This document shows, piece by piece, positions 10,546 through 21,525 of a DNA stretch of 64,000 nt (position 1 is its first letter; each line of letters starts with the position of its first letter). Below the pieces are notes generated by a model. That model made no database searches, was not told where the DNA came from, and saw only the letters and a list, made by a program, of their open reading frames with translations. Both the position numbers and the translations under genes were made by a program. Source of the stretch: Chaetoderma sp. LZ-2023a (taxonomy: Eukaryota; Mollusca; Caudofoveata; Chaetodermatida; Chaetodermatidae); the NCBI GenBank assembly GCA_034401795.1, contig CM067367.1:33868607-33932606 (forward strand), in the 5' to 3' direction.

Positions 10546-12206
10546 TACACCTGTGCAAAAGTTAAGCACCAGCAAAAACAATAGAACGTAGAAACATGAT
10601 GGTACAACTAGGCTGCCATACTTTTTGTCCCCGCGTTAGCTGACATAATTCCAAGTACGAAATGCACATGCATGCATGACTTCACGCCGCTTGATGTCCG
10701 TGCGTGGCGGGAAACAGCACGCGTGTTCAGTTATGTAAAAGTCCAGTTTGAGGTGTAGAACATTACATACAGATTTAGGCGACAAGATTAGGAATTTTGT
10801 GTTCATGACCGTGGTTTATTTGTACAGAGAGGATTAGCTCTTGATTGTGAACCGCTATGGCAAGACGAAGGTTAAGTGATCGTGTGAAATGGCAAATCAT
10901 AGGCATGCATACCACTGATATGTCATGCAGAGAGATTGGCAGACAGCTGAACATTAACCATACTGTAATCAGTCGTTTGATTGCAAAACATGGGCAAACT
11001 AACGAGGTGAAGGACAGGCCTAGATCTGGAAGACCGAAGAAGACTACTGCCCGTGATGATCGAGCCCTAGTACGCCTTGTTAGGAGATCTCCATTCACCA
11101 ACAGCAGAGTGCTCAGCCAGCAATGGGAAACGCGCAATAGAGTGTCAATGTCTACCGTCAAAAGGAGACTGTATGCTGCTGGCATGAAAGCTAGGAGACC
11201 TGTCAGACGTCCTCTCCTCACTGCACACCACAAAGAGGAGCGTCTGAGGTGGTGCAACGAAAGAAGACACTGGAACATGAGATCCTGGAGACGGGTACAC
11301 TGGTCCGATGAAAGTCGGTTCCTGCTTCATGCCACAGATGGTCGAACTCGTGTATGGAGGTCCAGACGCACGGCGTACGACCAACGTAACATCATGGAAG
11401 AAGTTCCATTTGGTGGAGGTTCCGTTATGATATGGGGGTGCATCTCATTTGATTGTAAGCTGGATCTGTTGACTGTACCTGGAACACTAAATGGACAAAG
11501 ATATCAAGATTCCATACTGGATAGAGTTGTGGTCCCTCATTTTGTAAATCATGCACCTGGAACCCACCCTATATTCATGGATGACAATGCCCGACCACAT
11601 CGTGCTAGAGCTGTGCATGAATACCTCCGCCAGAATGCCATCGAAACCCTACCATGGCCAGCAAGGAGCCCTGACATGAACCCTATTGAGCATATCTGGG
11701 ACATTCTGGGAAACATGGTGAGAATGGGGGATCCTCCTGTGCAGAACCTACAGGAATTATCAAACGCACTCCATCGTGAATGGCAACGAATACCACAATG
11801 GCGTATCAGTCGGTTGGTGACCAGCATGAGACGTCGTGTCCAGGCCGTCATCCAGGCACAAGGTGGATATACCTGGTATTAATAATGACAGTCTCAAACT
11901 CGTGCACAGATGTTAAACTTCGTTTTCAGACACCATTAATGACAATCTAGCCACGTGTGTCAACTGTAGGGCAATAGTTGTCAGTTGTGTCAACCTAACC
12001 ATATTCAGGCCTCGTTTTCAAATTCAAACAAAAACATACAGTGTTTCCCCACCATCATAATCAGCATTCCTCTAGTTGCATTATTACCTCTTGCACTAAG
12101 ATGGATGGGTACATAAATGTTTATGCTATTGCTTTCTTCATAGCACATGAATATACCCTCGCATGTGCGTAAAAATAGGGTGGTGCTTAACTTTTGCACA
12201 GGTGTA
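10546..12206 (+). mobile_element. Complete Tc1-like transposon
   Basis: The 1,661-bp element has ~26-bp identical terminal inverted repeats (TACACCTGTGCAAAAGTTAA and on through GCACCA) and a TA duplication at 10,544-10,545 and 12,207-12,208, the Tc1/mariner target. It encodes one intact transposase. Identical TIRs and an open reading frame suggest recent movement. Confidence 0.93.
10857..11882 (+). CDS. Tc1-family transposase, DD34E, 341 aa
   Basis: This cut-and-paste transposase binds the element's terminal repeats and inserts it at TA. Residues ~1-45 form a helix-turn-helix (DMSCREIGRQLNINHTVISR at about 21-40), followed by a basic GRPKK linker near 58-62 and a second DNA-binding half to ~115. 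The catalytic core shows HWSDESRF (D151), GGGSVMIWGC (186-195), MDDNARPH (D243) and SPDMNPIEHIW (E278). The last two catalytic residues are 34 residues apart, the Tc1 spacing. Length is typical (~340 aa) and there are no stops. The ATG at 10,857 gives the full DNA-binding region. The frame closes with TAA 324 bp before the right end. It is the only gene of its element. Confidence 0.95.
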   Translation: MARRRLSDRVKWQIIGMHTTDMSCREIGRQLNINHTVISRLIAKHGQTNEVKDRPRSGRPKKTTARDDRALVRLVRRSPFTNSRVLSQQWETRNRVSMSTVKRRLYAAGMKARRPVRRPLLTAHHKEERLRWCNERRHWNMRSWRRVHWSDESRFLLHATDGRTRVWRSRRTAYDQRNIMEEVPFGGGSVMIWGCISFDCKLDLLTVPGTLNGQRYQDSILDRVVVPHFVNHAPGTHPIFMDDNARPHRARAVHEYLRQNAIETLPWPARSPDMNPIEHIWDILGNMVRMGDPPVQNLQELSNALHREWQRIPQWRISRLVTSMRRRVQAVIQAQGGYTWY

Positions 12207-12350
12207 TAGTAAAGACATACAATTCGTACAACAACGCATAGTCCATCTTCAACTATACGTTCGTGACGTACTTATCTACGTCATAATGACGCGAGTTGAT
12301 TATGGCGTCATATGGTGGATGGATACAGTGGAAAGGCCCATTGAGGGATC

Positions 12351-12419
12351 CATTTCTAGCTATGGTCGCACATTTCTAGCTATGGTCGCACATTTCTAGC
12401 TATGGTCGCACATTTCTAG
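12351..12419 (+). repeat. 20-bp minisatellite, three and a half copies
   Basis: CATTTCTAGCTATGGTCGCA is repeated three times and continues into CATTTCTAGCTAAGC. The unit derives from the MITE-A head (CTAGCTATG), so it probably expanded at the junction of two MITE-A copies. Confidence 0.85.
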
Positions 12420-12706
12420 CTAAGCTCCGCCCACATTTTATTTGTGTTGGAATCGACTTTATATACTTTGAATCCTGAATTCACAGAACCACAAATTCCA
12501 GGTAAGACGCCTAACTGTACAGGTAATCTGTTGAATGTTTTAAAACAAATTTGACTGGGTACTGTTGCTGCATATTGGCAATTCGTACACTAGGCAGACT
12601 ATCCGAGCTTCGTGACTGAGTTATAATACGTCATTATGATTGTAACATCAGCCTACATGTGACGTCATTGATTTTGACGTCATATACTTGAGTGACATAT
12701 CGGACC
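12420..12706 (+). mobile_element. MITE-A copy, diverged
   Basis: Head (TAGCTAAGCTCCGCCCACA), donor-like CAGGTAAGACG and ACAGGTAATCTGTTGAAT, half core (CTGGGTACTGTTGCTGC), and a tail with TGACGTCATTGATTTTGACG. It ends near CATATCGGACCT. Confidence 0.65.
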
Positions 12707-13119
12707 TATCAATTTGACAAGCGACCAATATTGCAATATTGCATACTGTAATATAAAGAGTGAGTAGATTGACTTGTTCAATTTCACACATAATTGTGAA
12801 AGCAATCCACAAATATTGCTTATTCGTCTAAATGAATGAAATAGCATTCGACGGTATTGCCATTTGAAAGATATTTTGTGACCTCTGTCTGGCTTGGTTC
12901 ATGGAAAATTGTCATTATAAATTGGCAACTCTGAACTAGTGCCCAAGGTGAGAATATTAGAAAGGTTGTATCTCCCTCTCCCCCCCCCCACACACTCTAC
13001 CAGATGATCGTCGGCCTGACTAATACCACATTCTCAAAATAGTCTCTCTCTGCAGCAGGATCCGTGACTGTGGCCATGGTTCCAAACAGAGGCGAGACTC
13101 CGAACTAGTTAGATCTGCC

Positions 13120-13400
13120 TATCCACAGAATATAGAAGGTTTGACAAAGTATCCTTTCTCCAGATTGTCGTACCCCAGAGCTTTGTTCAACTCAGAGGTT
13201 GGCGATGGCATGACTGTCGGATGTGTGTGGAAGACATCTGATAGACACTCCCAATGCTAGTAGAAGCATTTGATCCATCGGGGATGCCCCCCCCCCCCGC
13301 CTCCACCCCTCCCCACAACCCTATCCCACGATGAGGTACTAGATGAAGCAGATCTGGTCCTTACGAAAACCCTAGGTAAATCTTCAGGGCTGTCAGCTCA
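13120..13400 (-). pseudogene. Relic of the P2 30,499-30,873 small gene
   Basis: Minus-strand similarity to P2 is clear around CCAGAGCTTTGTTCAACTCA and GATGAAGCAGATCTGGTCCT, but a C-rich insert (13,288-13,318) and other gaps break it. The function is unknown in both copies. Confidence 0.65.
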
Positions 13401-13619
13401 GAACTTCCGCTGTGTTATTGTACCACTTCAGCTTTGTACAGAGTACGCTACATTCCTTTCGAGTTCGAGAGCCCAGCCTTGGTTAAGCCGCTATATAGCA
13501 CTATATTGTACTGAATGCTCAACTCATATCACTATAAAGATAATATACAGCGATATGCAGCTAGATATCATATCCCCGAGTATAAACTGCTGCAGTCAGC
13601 AGCTGTAGACATGGAAGAT

Positions 13620-14045
13620 CTCGAGCGTTGTAGAAAGACTGCTTAAATGGTGAAGTCAACTAAACAGATTCTAAAGACTAAAGCAACTGCCAAACAGCCA
13701 GGAAATCGTCACAAAATAGAGATGCTGCTGTGAAACAAATCAAATGAGACACAGGCTAAACCACTGGCAGTTCAGGTTGCCAGTCATGTCGCCGCAGAGG
13801 TGGCAGTGGTTAAGATATCAGGCGGCAATGAAATTATTCCTGTGACTGGTCCGGCGTACTCACCACAGTGGCTGTTGTCGTTGCGAGCACTGGTTGAGGA
13901 TAACGCCCCATCCAAAAGATTACCATCAGTGGTGTCTCTTACACAATTGCAGTGAAGGTAATGAGTGATTTCCTTCCTACGTGGATGCAGTTGTCCTGAC
14001 CTTGACTACAAGTGTTTTGGCTGAGAGCATTGTGGCATGTGGTTA
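13620..14045 (+). pseudogene. Relic of the P2 hydrophobic-protein gene (30,897-31,404)
   Basis: 'GCCAGTCATGTCGCCGCAGA' and 'GGCAGTGGTTAAGATATCAG' align with P2 31,150-31,195, where the product has small-residue hydrophobic segments. The reading frame is broken repeatedly here. Confidence 0.65.
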
Positions 14046-14059
14046 AGATACCCATTCAA

Positions 14060-14270
14060 GGATCGAAGCGTGCTCGTCCCAAGAGACAAGCCCAGCTTAT
14101 GGGGTGTAGTGCGCTGTGCCAGAGATGGTAGAACACAGTCGAGTATGAAGGCTAGTCCATAAGGCATGCCTCTGCAGAGAGGGAGATCACCATGAGGACT
14201 GATATCTATTTTGTGGTCAATTAGCTCATCCCATGCGGCCGGATTCACTGTGGATTCCATTAGATTTTAA
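14060..14270 (+). pseudogene. Relic of the P2 small Cys-containing ORF
   Basis: CATAAGGCATGCCTCTGCAG near 14,158 matches P2 CACAAGGTGTGCCCCTGCAG near 31,538 and keeps the same Cys-x-Cys frame. The rest is poorly conserved. Confidence 0.4.
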
Positions 14271-14274
14271 GATG

Positions 14275-14790
14275 TTCATATCCTTTCTCTCACTGACTGA
14301 ACTTGAAAGCAGAGCTTGAAGACTGTGTCATTTAGGTACGGCATCCCATGGATCAGATGACACTGTTGTCCCATCTCTTTTCCAGACACCGCCAAGAAGA
14401 TAGATCCCTGTGAGATAGGAGGTGCCATTTCAGCCAGAAGCCTCATCAAATCTACCAACACACGGAGTCAGTCAGCAATCAACAGAACTAAGACTGTGTA
14501 CACGGAAAGAAAGATAGAGGAGGCTGGTGCAGTCAATGTGATGGTCGGGGCATATGCACAAGTCCTCATCAAAAAACTGTTGAAGAACAAAAGCTCAAAA
14601 TCCAATGTGCTTTGGCTTGAACAATATTACAGTCGATGGTGCAGCAGATGCTCCCTCCTCCCTCCAACTGCATTACATTCTTTGTTGCTCCTAGACTTTA
14701 ATGTGCGACATATTTCTAACGTCTTTCAGCTTGGTCAGTGGTATGGCACTACCTGCAGTAGTGTGCTCCTCCAGCAAGTACTCTGACTTA
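14275..14790 (+). pseudogene. Relic of P2 31,674-32,574 genes
   Basis: The stretch with ATGACACTGTTGTCCCATCT (14,356) and GAGGCTGGTGCAGTCAATGT (14,519) aligns with P2 31,755-32,000. No continuous frame remains. The function of the P2 counterparts is unknown. Confidence 0.6.
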
Positions 14791-14879
14791 GTATCCTAAA
14801 CACAGGCGAGACCATAACTAAAGAACTGGTGACAAATCTTCGAGAACATGTCTGTGTTAAAAAGCAGGTAATCTAAAAA

Positions 14880-15760
14880 TGTGGTTCATGTGGTGGTGAT
14901 CATTGCTCCTTTGGAACATGGGAAAACATTGTGGTGTGTGTCCTGCTGGCAGAATATATGCAGTCTCCCCTACACACTTCTGGTGTCAAACTGTGCCGCC
15001 GAGGTGGTGGACAGCAATACTTAGTGGTACAAGGATACAATCACCAAGATGCAGTATATGTAGTCATTGATGGAGAAGGTAATGAAATGCCGGCTGACTG
15101 ACCCACTTGCCCTGGTTATTGAGGTGCTGGCAATGGACACATCGGCTACCCCTTGCCCAGGGTCACCAGCACTTTATCAAAACAAAATTCCCTGAGCTTT
15201 CCCTGATATTTCCGAGAGAAATCTCCAAAATTCCATGAGAAATATTTTTCACTTTATCGAGGCTCTGAAGTCAAGAGGTTGCAGCAACCCAACTAGGATA
15301 CTGACACTATGTATAACAGAGTGGTAGCCTCTGCATACAATACGTTTAATTTATTTCCATTTTTAGTGAATGGACACAACTTGGATATAAGGCACAAGAC
15401 GCACCTTGGCAAACTGGCATAATGTGAAAACTTTCCCTTTCTGGGTTACTATCAAGTTTCCTGAATTTTCCCTTATTTTTCCCAAATTCCTTGAGTTTTC
15501 CCTGACTGGAAAAAGTAAAACTCATTTTCAAAGTTTTCCCTGATTTCCAGCGTGGCTGGGAACCCTGTTACCTCAGCAACATAATTCAGCATATTCGGCA
15601 CACCAAGATCAAGTGGCCTATATGATCTATATTCAGCAACAAGTGACACGGGCCTCGTATACCTTAGATTTCATTGGAGAGGGTGGAAAGATTCAGCTAT
15701 ACACTGGATCCGATAAGCATGTGTGTATCATCTCATTGATATGACATCGTCGTACAGTCA
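14880..15760 (+). pseudogene. Packaging-ATPase relic, split by a hAT-like MITE
   Basis: The relic aligns with the P2 ATPase (32,552-33,203): the Walker A region lies at ~14,893-14,930 (CATTGCTCCTTTGGAACATG), then GAGGTGGTGGACAGC at 15,001 and a Walker B-like region before 15,150. A 410-bp MITE interrupts it at 15,158-15,567, after which ACCTCAGCAACATAATTCAG resumes the P2 order. In the 26 codons from 15,001, two in-frame stops (TAG at 15,022-15,024 and 15,061-15,063) occupy exactly the codons that are TAA in P2. Confidence 0.75.
15158..15567. mobile_element. hAT-like MITE, 410 bp
   Basis: The ends CAGGGTCACCAGC and (reverse complement) CAGGGTTCCCAGCC form an imperfect TIR of the CAGGGTT type common in hAT elements. 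The interior is rich in TTCCCTGA/TTTTCCC phrases typical of widespread invertebrate MITEs. It sits within the ATPase relic; an 8-bp target duplication is at best 5/8 matched (CTACCCCT and TTACCTCA). Confidence 0.65.
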
Positions 15761-15769
15761 ATGCGGGTG

Positions 15770-16310
15770 AGGCCTTTTCCAGCTGCTAGGAGTTTCTCAA
15801 GGACTTCATCTTTCGCCTCAGAGACTCAGAGAGTCGCCTCAGGAGTTTCATCCCTGCACCTCAGAACCTCGTGGCATCACCTCAGGAGCTCCAACTTTCA
15901 CCTCAGAAACTCAGAGGCTCACTTCAGGAAACTCAGAGGCTCACTTTAGGAGCTCCATCCTACACCTCAGTAACTCAGAATTTCGCCTCAGTATCTCGTT
16001 GTAGGAACTCCATCTTTCAACTCAGAAATCCAGAGCTTCGCCTTGGAAGCTTCATCGTACACTTCAGAAACTCATATTCAACATTGGAGCACCATCTTTC
16101 ATCTTATAAACTCAGCAGAGTTTCACCTCAGAAACTGAGTGTTTCCCCTCAGGAGCACCATCCTTAACTCATCACAGGAATTCCATCTTTCACTTCAGAA
16201 ATTCAGAGTTTCACCTCAGGACCTCTATCTCTTAACACAGAAACCCCAGCTTTCAGCTCAAGAACTCAGTCTTTCATCTCACTAAGTCCATCCAGCTCCA
16301 TGGCCTTCCT
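15770..16310 (-). repeat. 21-bp minisatellite, ~22 diverged units
   Basis: Units like CACCTCAGAAACTCAGAGGCT repeat at mostly 21-bp steps, with some longer units. The position and period match the 21-bp (7-codon) repeat at the end of the P2 acidic gene (33,227-33,370), which has only about five to six units, so the array has expanded in P1. Confidence 0.75.
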
Positions 16311-16629
16311 CTATCAGAATTTCTTCGGGAAGATCCATTTTTGCCATGAATGACTGCACTCTCGGGACAGATCCATGACAACATATTACTAATGTTGAAG
16401 TTCTCGCCCGTGAGCTCGACCCAGCAGACGATTTAGCACCTATTGTGTATCTACACATAGGAGATTATACAAAGTAACTAAACAGTAAACAGTACCTATT
16501 TGAACAATGAGAACAGTGTCCTGGCTCCACTGGTGAATGGAAAAGCATAGTATGCTGTAGACTGCAATAAGGGCTGCACAGAATTGACCATGTAACAGTC
16601 GAAGAAATGACTGTATGTCTCTGTCTCTA

Positions 16630-16719
16630 TCATAGAGAACACACACGCACACACATACATACGTACACGCACATGCGTGCTTGCACGCGCGCACACACAC
16701 ACACGCACGCACGCATGCA

Positions 16720-16762
<43 letters not shown>
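16630..16762. repeat. (CA)n/(CACG)n microsatellite
   Basis: Long alternating CA and CACG tracts are directly visible, ending in (CA)~20. They lie just before the capsid-like relic. The His/Thr and Cys/Val open frames across it are repeat artefacts. Confidence 0.9.
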
Positions 16763-16764
<2 letters not shown>

Positions 16765-17200
16765 CACGCGCGAGAGCAGCAGCAAGTCCATGCCACAGCC
16801 AATCGTCGCACAGATTTGACATTGCAATGGGAATGGGGTGTCTCAGACAGTGTTGCTGTAGCAGACCTCGTTAAGAAGAGAGAAGCACCCCAGGAAGTCG
16901 ACGAGTTAGATGACTTTAAGCTTGTGGTGGCTGGAACCAACATTCTAAGAGAGGTACATGACTGTGCTGACGTCAGTCCCTACCAACAATGCATAAACGC
17001 TTCTATAGTTGATGTATTGCTATGGCGATCTTGAGCACTCAAGCATCAGCTCAGCGTCGTTGGTAGAGACACCCTGACTAACGACAACACTCAGCTCACT
17101 TTCCATGTTGGACACCTTATAGGCAGAATCTGCTCAGTGGGTGTGATTGTGCGTTACTTCGACAATGCCACGGTTTCCTCCTCAAAGAATGATATTCAGC
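16765..17200 (+). pseudogene. Relic of capsid-like gene, C-terminal part
   Basis: An open stretch to 17,034 contains DDFKLVVAGTN, matching DDFKLVVDGTN in P2 near 34,862-34,894. A second frame near 17,040-17,180 matches the P2 C-terminal segment with the Asn/Leu-rich pattern. The N-terminal half is missing or unrecognisable. Confidence 0.65.
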
Positions 17201-17204
17201 TTGC

Positions 17205-17570
17205 TTGGTAGAGTGCGACTCCTACTGCTCCATCGGTAACGATTCCAACCACCAATCCAATGACCACGATCAGCTCTGCTCCTTTCTGGCCATCAGATAC
17301 CTCGTAGTCGGGATCAGGCTCTGAAAGATATGGCTTCATGGCCTCGTATTACTCGTAGAGACTCTCATCAGCTTATCCAATATCTTGGATAGGTTGTGCT
17401 TTTTATTGAAACCCATGCACCTTTTTTGGCATACATGCTCGACTTCTTTTAAATACTTGAACTTCACTCTAGACAGCTTCTTCATCACCTGTTCATGGTA
17501 TTTTGCTCAACCTCTACCATGAAACTGAATCCCCAAGTTGTCTGTGCAAACGCACCTGCATTCAAGACCA
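17205..17570 (-). pseudogene. Relic of coiled-coil membrane protein
   Basis: On the minus strand this region parallels P2 35,164-35,538 (TTCAAGACCACGGATG at one end, GACAGCTTCTTCATCACCTG in the middle). The frame is interrupted. Confidence 0.6.
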
Positions 17571-17579
17571 CGGATGATG

Positions 17580-17935
17580 TTGATGACGACTATGGGGTTG
17601 ATGACGACTATGATTAGTGCTATAAGCAGGTCATATATGATGTGGACGCCGACTACGACGATCGGGAGGAGTTATCATATAAAGGCAAATCATTCCCGCA
17701 AAGGTGACTCCTCCAGTCAGGGTTCTGTTCCCTCTCTTGACAAGGAATGCTGGTAAGATGGCGATTGCAAATACGTCAACAATGCTCTCCATGGGGGCGA
17801 GAAGATTCCTGAGACTATTCCAACTATTGCCTCAGATGTGGATGCACCTTCCTTGTATTTGCTGGCCTGTGGATTCCATATATCAACATTCTATTTGCCG
17901 CTATTTTGGTTAGCACTTGAGACGTGTTCTTTTAG
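17580..17935 (+). pseudogene. Relic of acidic-head membrane protein
   Basis: The Asp/Tyr-rich start (GACGCCGACTACGACG near 17,645) and AACAATGCTCTCCATGG near 17,779 match P2 35,589-36,014. Several frameshifts are evident. Confidence 0.6.
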
Positions 17936-18165
17936 AATGGCACCACTGCATGAATTCATCAAGATTCTTAACATCTATGGTCTGGTCGATAAGTTGCTCT
18001 TCTCCAAGGATACAACGCACTATGTACTCAGGCGTTTCAGAAGGTATTCATGATGGCCGAATGAATGATGGACGCGTATTCATCTGTCTTGAGTTTGCGC
18101 AAACGGTGCATAAAAGGACAGGAGTCGATGTGAATGATTAAATCCACGAATTCACCAACCGTCTC
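17936..18165 (+). pseudogene. Integrase N-terminal relic
   Basis: ATGGCACCACTGCATGAATT through CGAATGAATGATGGACG and TCTGTCTTGAGTTTGC aligns with P2 36,017-36,230. The catalytic domain is absent; the next recognisable sequence is polymerase on the other strand, so a deletion joins them. Confidence 0.65.
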
Positions 18166-19547
18166 ACGTGCAGCACTCTATTAGTGGCCTTTCGTGTGCT
18201 TCTGTCACGTTTGATCTAGGTATGCGAGCATGCCAGATGATAATACCTTGATTGGGATATTGCTAATATAGAGGAGAGATAACAATTCCTCGAACCTCGC
18301 CCACGGGTTCTTTGGTATCTCTATGCCCACCTCCACGAACCTAAACCAGCTATCTGCTAGGAAATCATCCTTAATGTGTTTGACGTCAAAATCTCCTCAC
18401 CAGGGACAAACTGTTTTCCACATGGCATCTCTTTAACAAGTGCAAGTCATTAGCATCATATCCTAAGAGAGGTTTGTAGACACCCGCGCTATCATGATGT
18501 ATCAGATTCAGGCCCGCTTTGTAGTATCGAATGAATACGCTGCTGTCTCCTCCGACAACTACACCATTCAGCATCTAATATTGCTCATTGTATAGGTTTT
18601 CGTCAAGCATTTGCACGAAGGAGAGGAATACCACAAGAAGTGACACTATGTCTCTGAGAATGTGTGTGCCTGTGCAATTATAGGACACTTACATCCTCTC
18701 TAATGGGCTTCAATGAAAGGGCTGACATCCAGATATCTGTACTATTACACCCAGTCTGCGAATGTCCATAGTCATACTCTCTAAAGACTTGCCTGCATCG
18801 AGGAGACGTAGCTCGGGTGGAGATGATGAACATAGTCTGATTAGCTTTTTTGCACCTTTCATTGTGCATGAGCTTCACGTGAATTCATTAATGAACTGCT
18901 TCTTAATCAGCTTCAGGTCTTACTCCTCAAAGTTGAACTTTATGACAGGCGTGTGATCATATAATTCATCAATCATTCTATGCTGTCACTTTGTGAGCTT
19001 GTCGAAGTCTAAGGGTATGAACTGTGTCCTGATCATGACGCAAATCATGCTGCTCGTAGTAGGATATCATCAATATACAATTTGATCTAGACTCCAGACA
19101 TTGCAGAGGTGAGCTAGCTGACTTATATAGCTGGCCCTGGAGCACCTCACGGACAGCATTGTGAGAGTCTCTGTGGAATGAATCTTGGTACAATCTAGGA
19201 TGGCTTCAAAGTAATAGACGATGAGAACTGGGTAGGGAACCTTCTCTATATGTAGTGGTGTCACTGCAGTGCTCGTACGAACTCCCACTGTACCAAAGGT
19301 GTGCATCCAGATGTTTGCAGATTCTCGCTTATGATGATTTTCATTCTGAATCTGTAATAGGATGCTAAGTACTATTAGTTACACCAGTGTTTTTTTCTGA
19401 GTGCGGAGGGGCGGGGGAACAGGCGGTTACCACACGCACACACGTTTTATATTTCCCCGAGCGGAGCGAGTGAAATATAATTGTTTGCATGTGTGGTGAC
19501 AGCCCACATCTACCCCGGAAAGACACTTGTGTAACAAACTTATTACC

Positions 19548-19560
19548 ACGCAGAGAGAGA

Positions 19561-19607
<47 letters not shown>

Positions 19608-19695
19608 CGAGAGAGAGAGAGAGAGGACTTCGGGGTGGGGGGTCGGGGTCGGGGGGTGGGGTGGGGGTGGGGGGGGGGGGTGGGGGGGGAAAAGA
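19548..19695. repeat. (GA)n followed by a G-rich tract
   Basis: About 75 bp of GAGAGA with a few GAGC units is followed by ~65 bp of nearly pure G with short T/C breaks. It forms part of an insertion (~19,370-19,990) in the polymerase relic. Confidence 0.9.
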
Positions 19696-20629
19696 TATTT
19701 CATCTTAGCTTAAATATTACCCATCTTCAGTATACATAAACACCTATGACGCCACTTTCAGAATACATCAAAACTTATGTCGTCCTGATCTTAACCAATC
19801 AAATAACAGCATTTGTTCATATGATATTACTGAGAGGTAATAATATTTGATATGACGTATGGATACTGTAAACCTGTTGAGCCAGTTCGTCATAGAATGA
19901 TGATGTGTACAATTAGCAACCAATTATAACAAAGTAAACATCTCAATAATTGTACTATTCAACGTATGTGTTGTGTACAAGAAGAGCAATATTAAAGTAT
20001 CGCTCTGCAGTGTCTACATTTTGTTGATGCTGATGACAAACATACCAGCAAGGCAGCACAACACTCGCAACACAGTGGAACTGGAAGGCGGTGTGGTAGT
20101 AGGTTAGTATCCATCTACCAGAGCTCCCTCTGTGGTGACAGAGTGCGTGATGAATAGGTATGGCTCGCTGTTGTGCCTTGGTCTGCTGAGGTGGTTAGAA
20201 AGCTGTGTCATATACAGAATGTGGTGGCTCTACCGTTTCCCAGGAGCATTCTATGGCGCTCTTATGACTTGTGCAATGCCTGGTATAATGTTGAAGATCC
20301 AATTAGTCTGTTTTACTTAACTGCTGTTGACAGTTCTGAGTTCACGCAGATAAAAGTGTGAGGAAGCTTGGAGATGCCCTTAATCAAAAGGGCATGATTT
20401 CCACACACTGCAATGGCCACGATGCTCGGATAGTGTACCAGGTCAGATGTCAGATGCAGGTAGCAGGTCTGCCAGGTCAGATGTCAGATGGACTCTTCAA
20501 TGGGCTTATAGACACGAATCTTGACCTTCGTGAAGAGCTGCGTAAGGAGTTCTTGTGTAGAACCTTCCTACATCTCTCAACACATTCAATGATAAATGAC
20601 GAGAAATGACCATTTTTATGCTGCTAAAA

Positions 20630-21525
20630 AAGATTCTATTGAACATTTTGAAAATTATTTGACCTTAAGCAGAAATTATGGTTTCCAGAGAAATTAATTT
20701 CAAAATATGTAACAGTTTACCTGTATGACTGCCTTGAAAGGTAGATAAAGATGGTTTTAATATTGCATGGTTTAAAATGCTTTACTTGTTTAATCTTAAA
20801 TTCCCTATTAGTATACATACAGCAATTGTCCATTTCAACACAAACATCCAGAATTTCAATTTCAAACCAAATTGACAGCTAAGGTTTAAAATATTTTGAA
20901 ATTAATTTGGCTGGAAGCAGTTGCTGGCTCAAGCAGCAACGTATTCTAGTCAATTTACGTTAAACATATTGAACAGTTTCCTATATGACAGCCTTGAAAT
21001 TTAGATAAAAAGGTTTCATTAGTGTCATTAGTCAAATGCTTGTTATCTTCTTCCCTATAAGCATACCTACTACAGCAATTGCCATTTTCCAGGCAAACAT
21101 ACAGAATTTCAAATTTAAAACAACTTTTTAAAACAAATCACTATGAAAACATATTACAAGGCAAATTAATTTTAAAATTTTGAGCAGATAGGATCAAGTC
21201 AGGCAAATTGTTTTCAAATATTTATTAGATTTCATATCACCTCTGAGAACCAGTGCTTGGAATTTTGAATGTAAAGGATAAAGTATGCATAAAATTTGTA
21301 TGTAGAAAATGGATAAGTACTCAACATGTACTCTTAAGTACTCAAAAGTACAAGTACAGAGTATGTACTCGAGTACAAGAACAAGTACTTTGAAAATGTA
21401 CTGAGGCTGAGTACAAGTACATGTACTCATAAAAAGGCATGAGTACTGAGTACATGCGAGTACTTGAAAACATGTACTCGAGTACGCGAGTACTGAGTAC
21501 ATGAGTACATTGGCCCCAACCCTGC
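20630..21525. mobile_element. Insertion with GTACTCGAGTAC-rich end
   Basis: 21,300-21,510 is densely packed with AAGTACT/GTACTCGAGTAC words and ends at GGCCCCAACCCTGC. Read in reverse this starts CAGGGTTGGGGCC, a hAT-type terminus. The other terminus is not seen. The 20,630-21,250 part is AT-rich with diverged MITE-A core words. Confidence 0.5.

Larger units (their letters stand above)
10376..12345 (+). mobile_element. MITE-A copy split by a Tc1-like transposon
   Basis: The left part starts CAATGGACCTTTCCAG at 10,378 and stops in the TTTATTAAATA motif at 10,545. The right part resumes at 12,207 with TAGTAAAGACATACAATTCG and ends GTGGAAAGGCCCATTG near 12,345. Taking out the insertion restores the normal MITE-A order. 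The core here is reduced to one arm. Confidence 0.85.

Noticed and set aside
10775..11278. 167-aa minus-strand frame
   Set aside because: It is antisense to the intact Tc1 trans­posase and has no independent features.
15770..16310. CRISPR-like repeat array
   Set aside because: Units of 21 bp are contiguous without unique spacers, and the genome is clearly eukaryotic. It is a minisatellite derived from a Polinton gene end.
16440..16943. Cys/Val- and His/Thr-rich frames
   Set aside because: They run through a (CA)n/(CACG)n repeat in several frames at once; no domain or conserved start.
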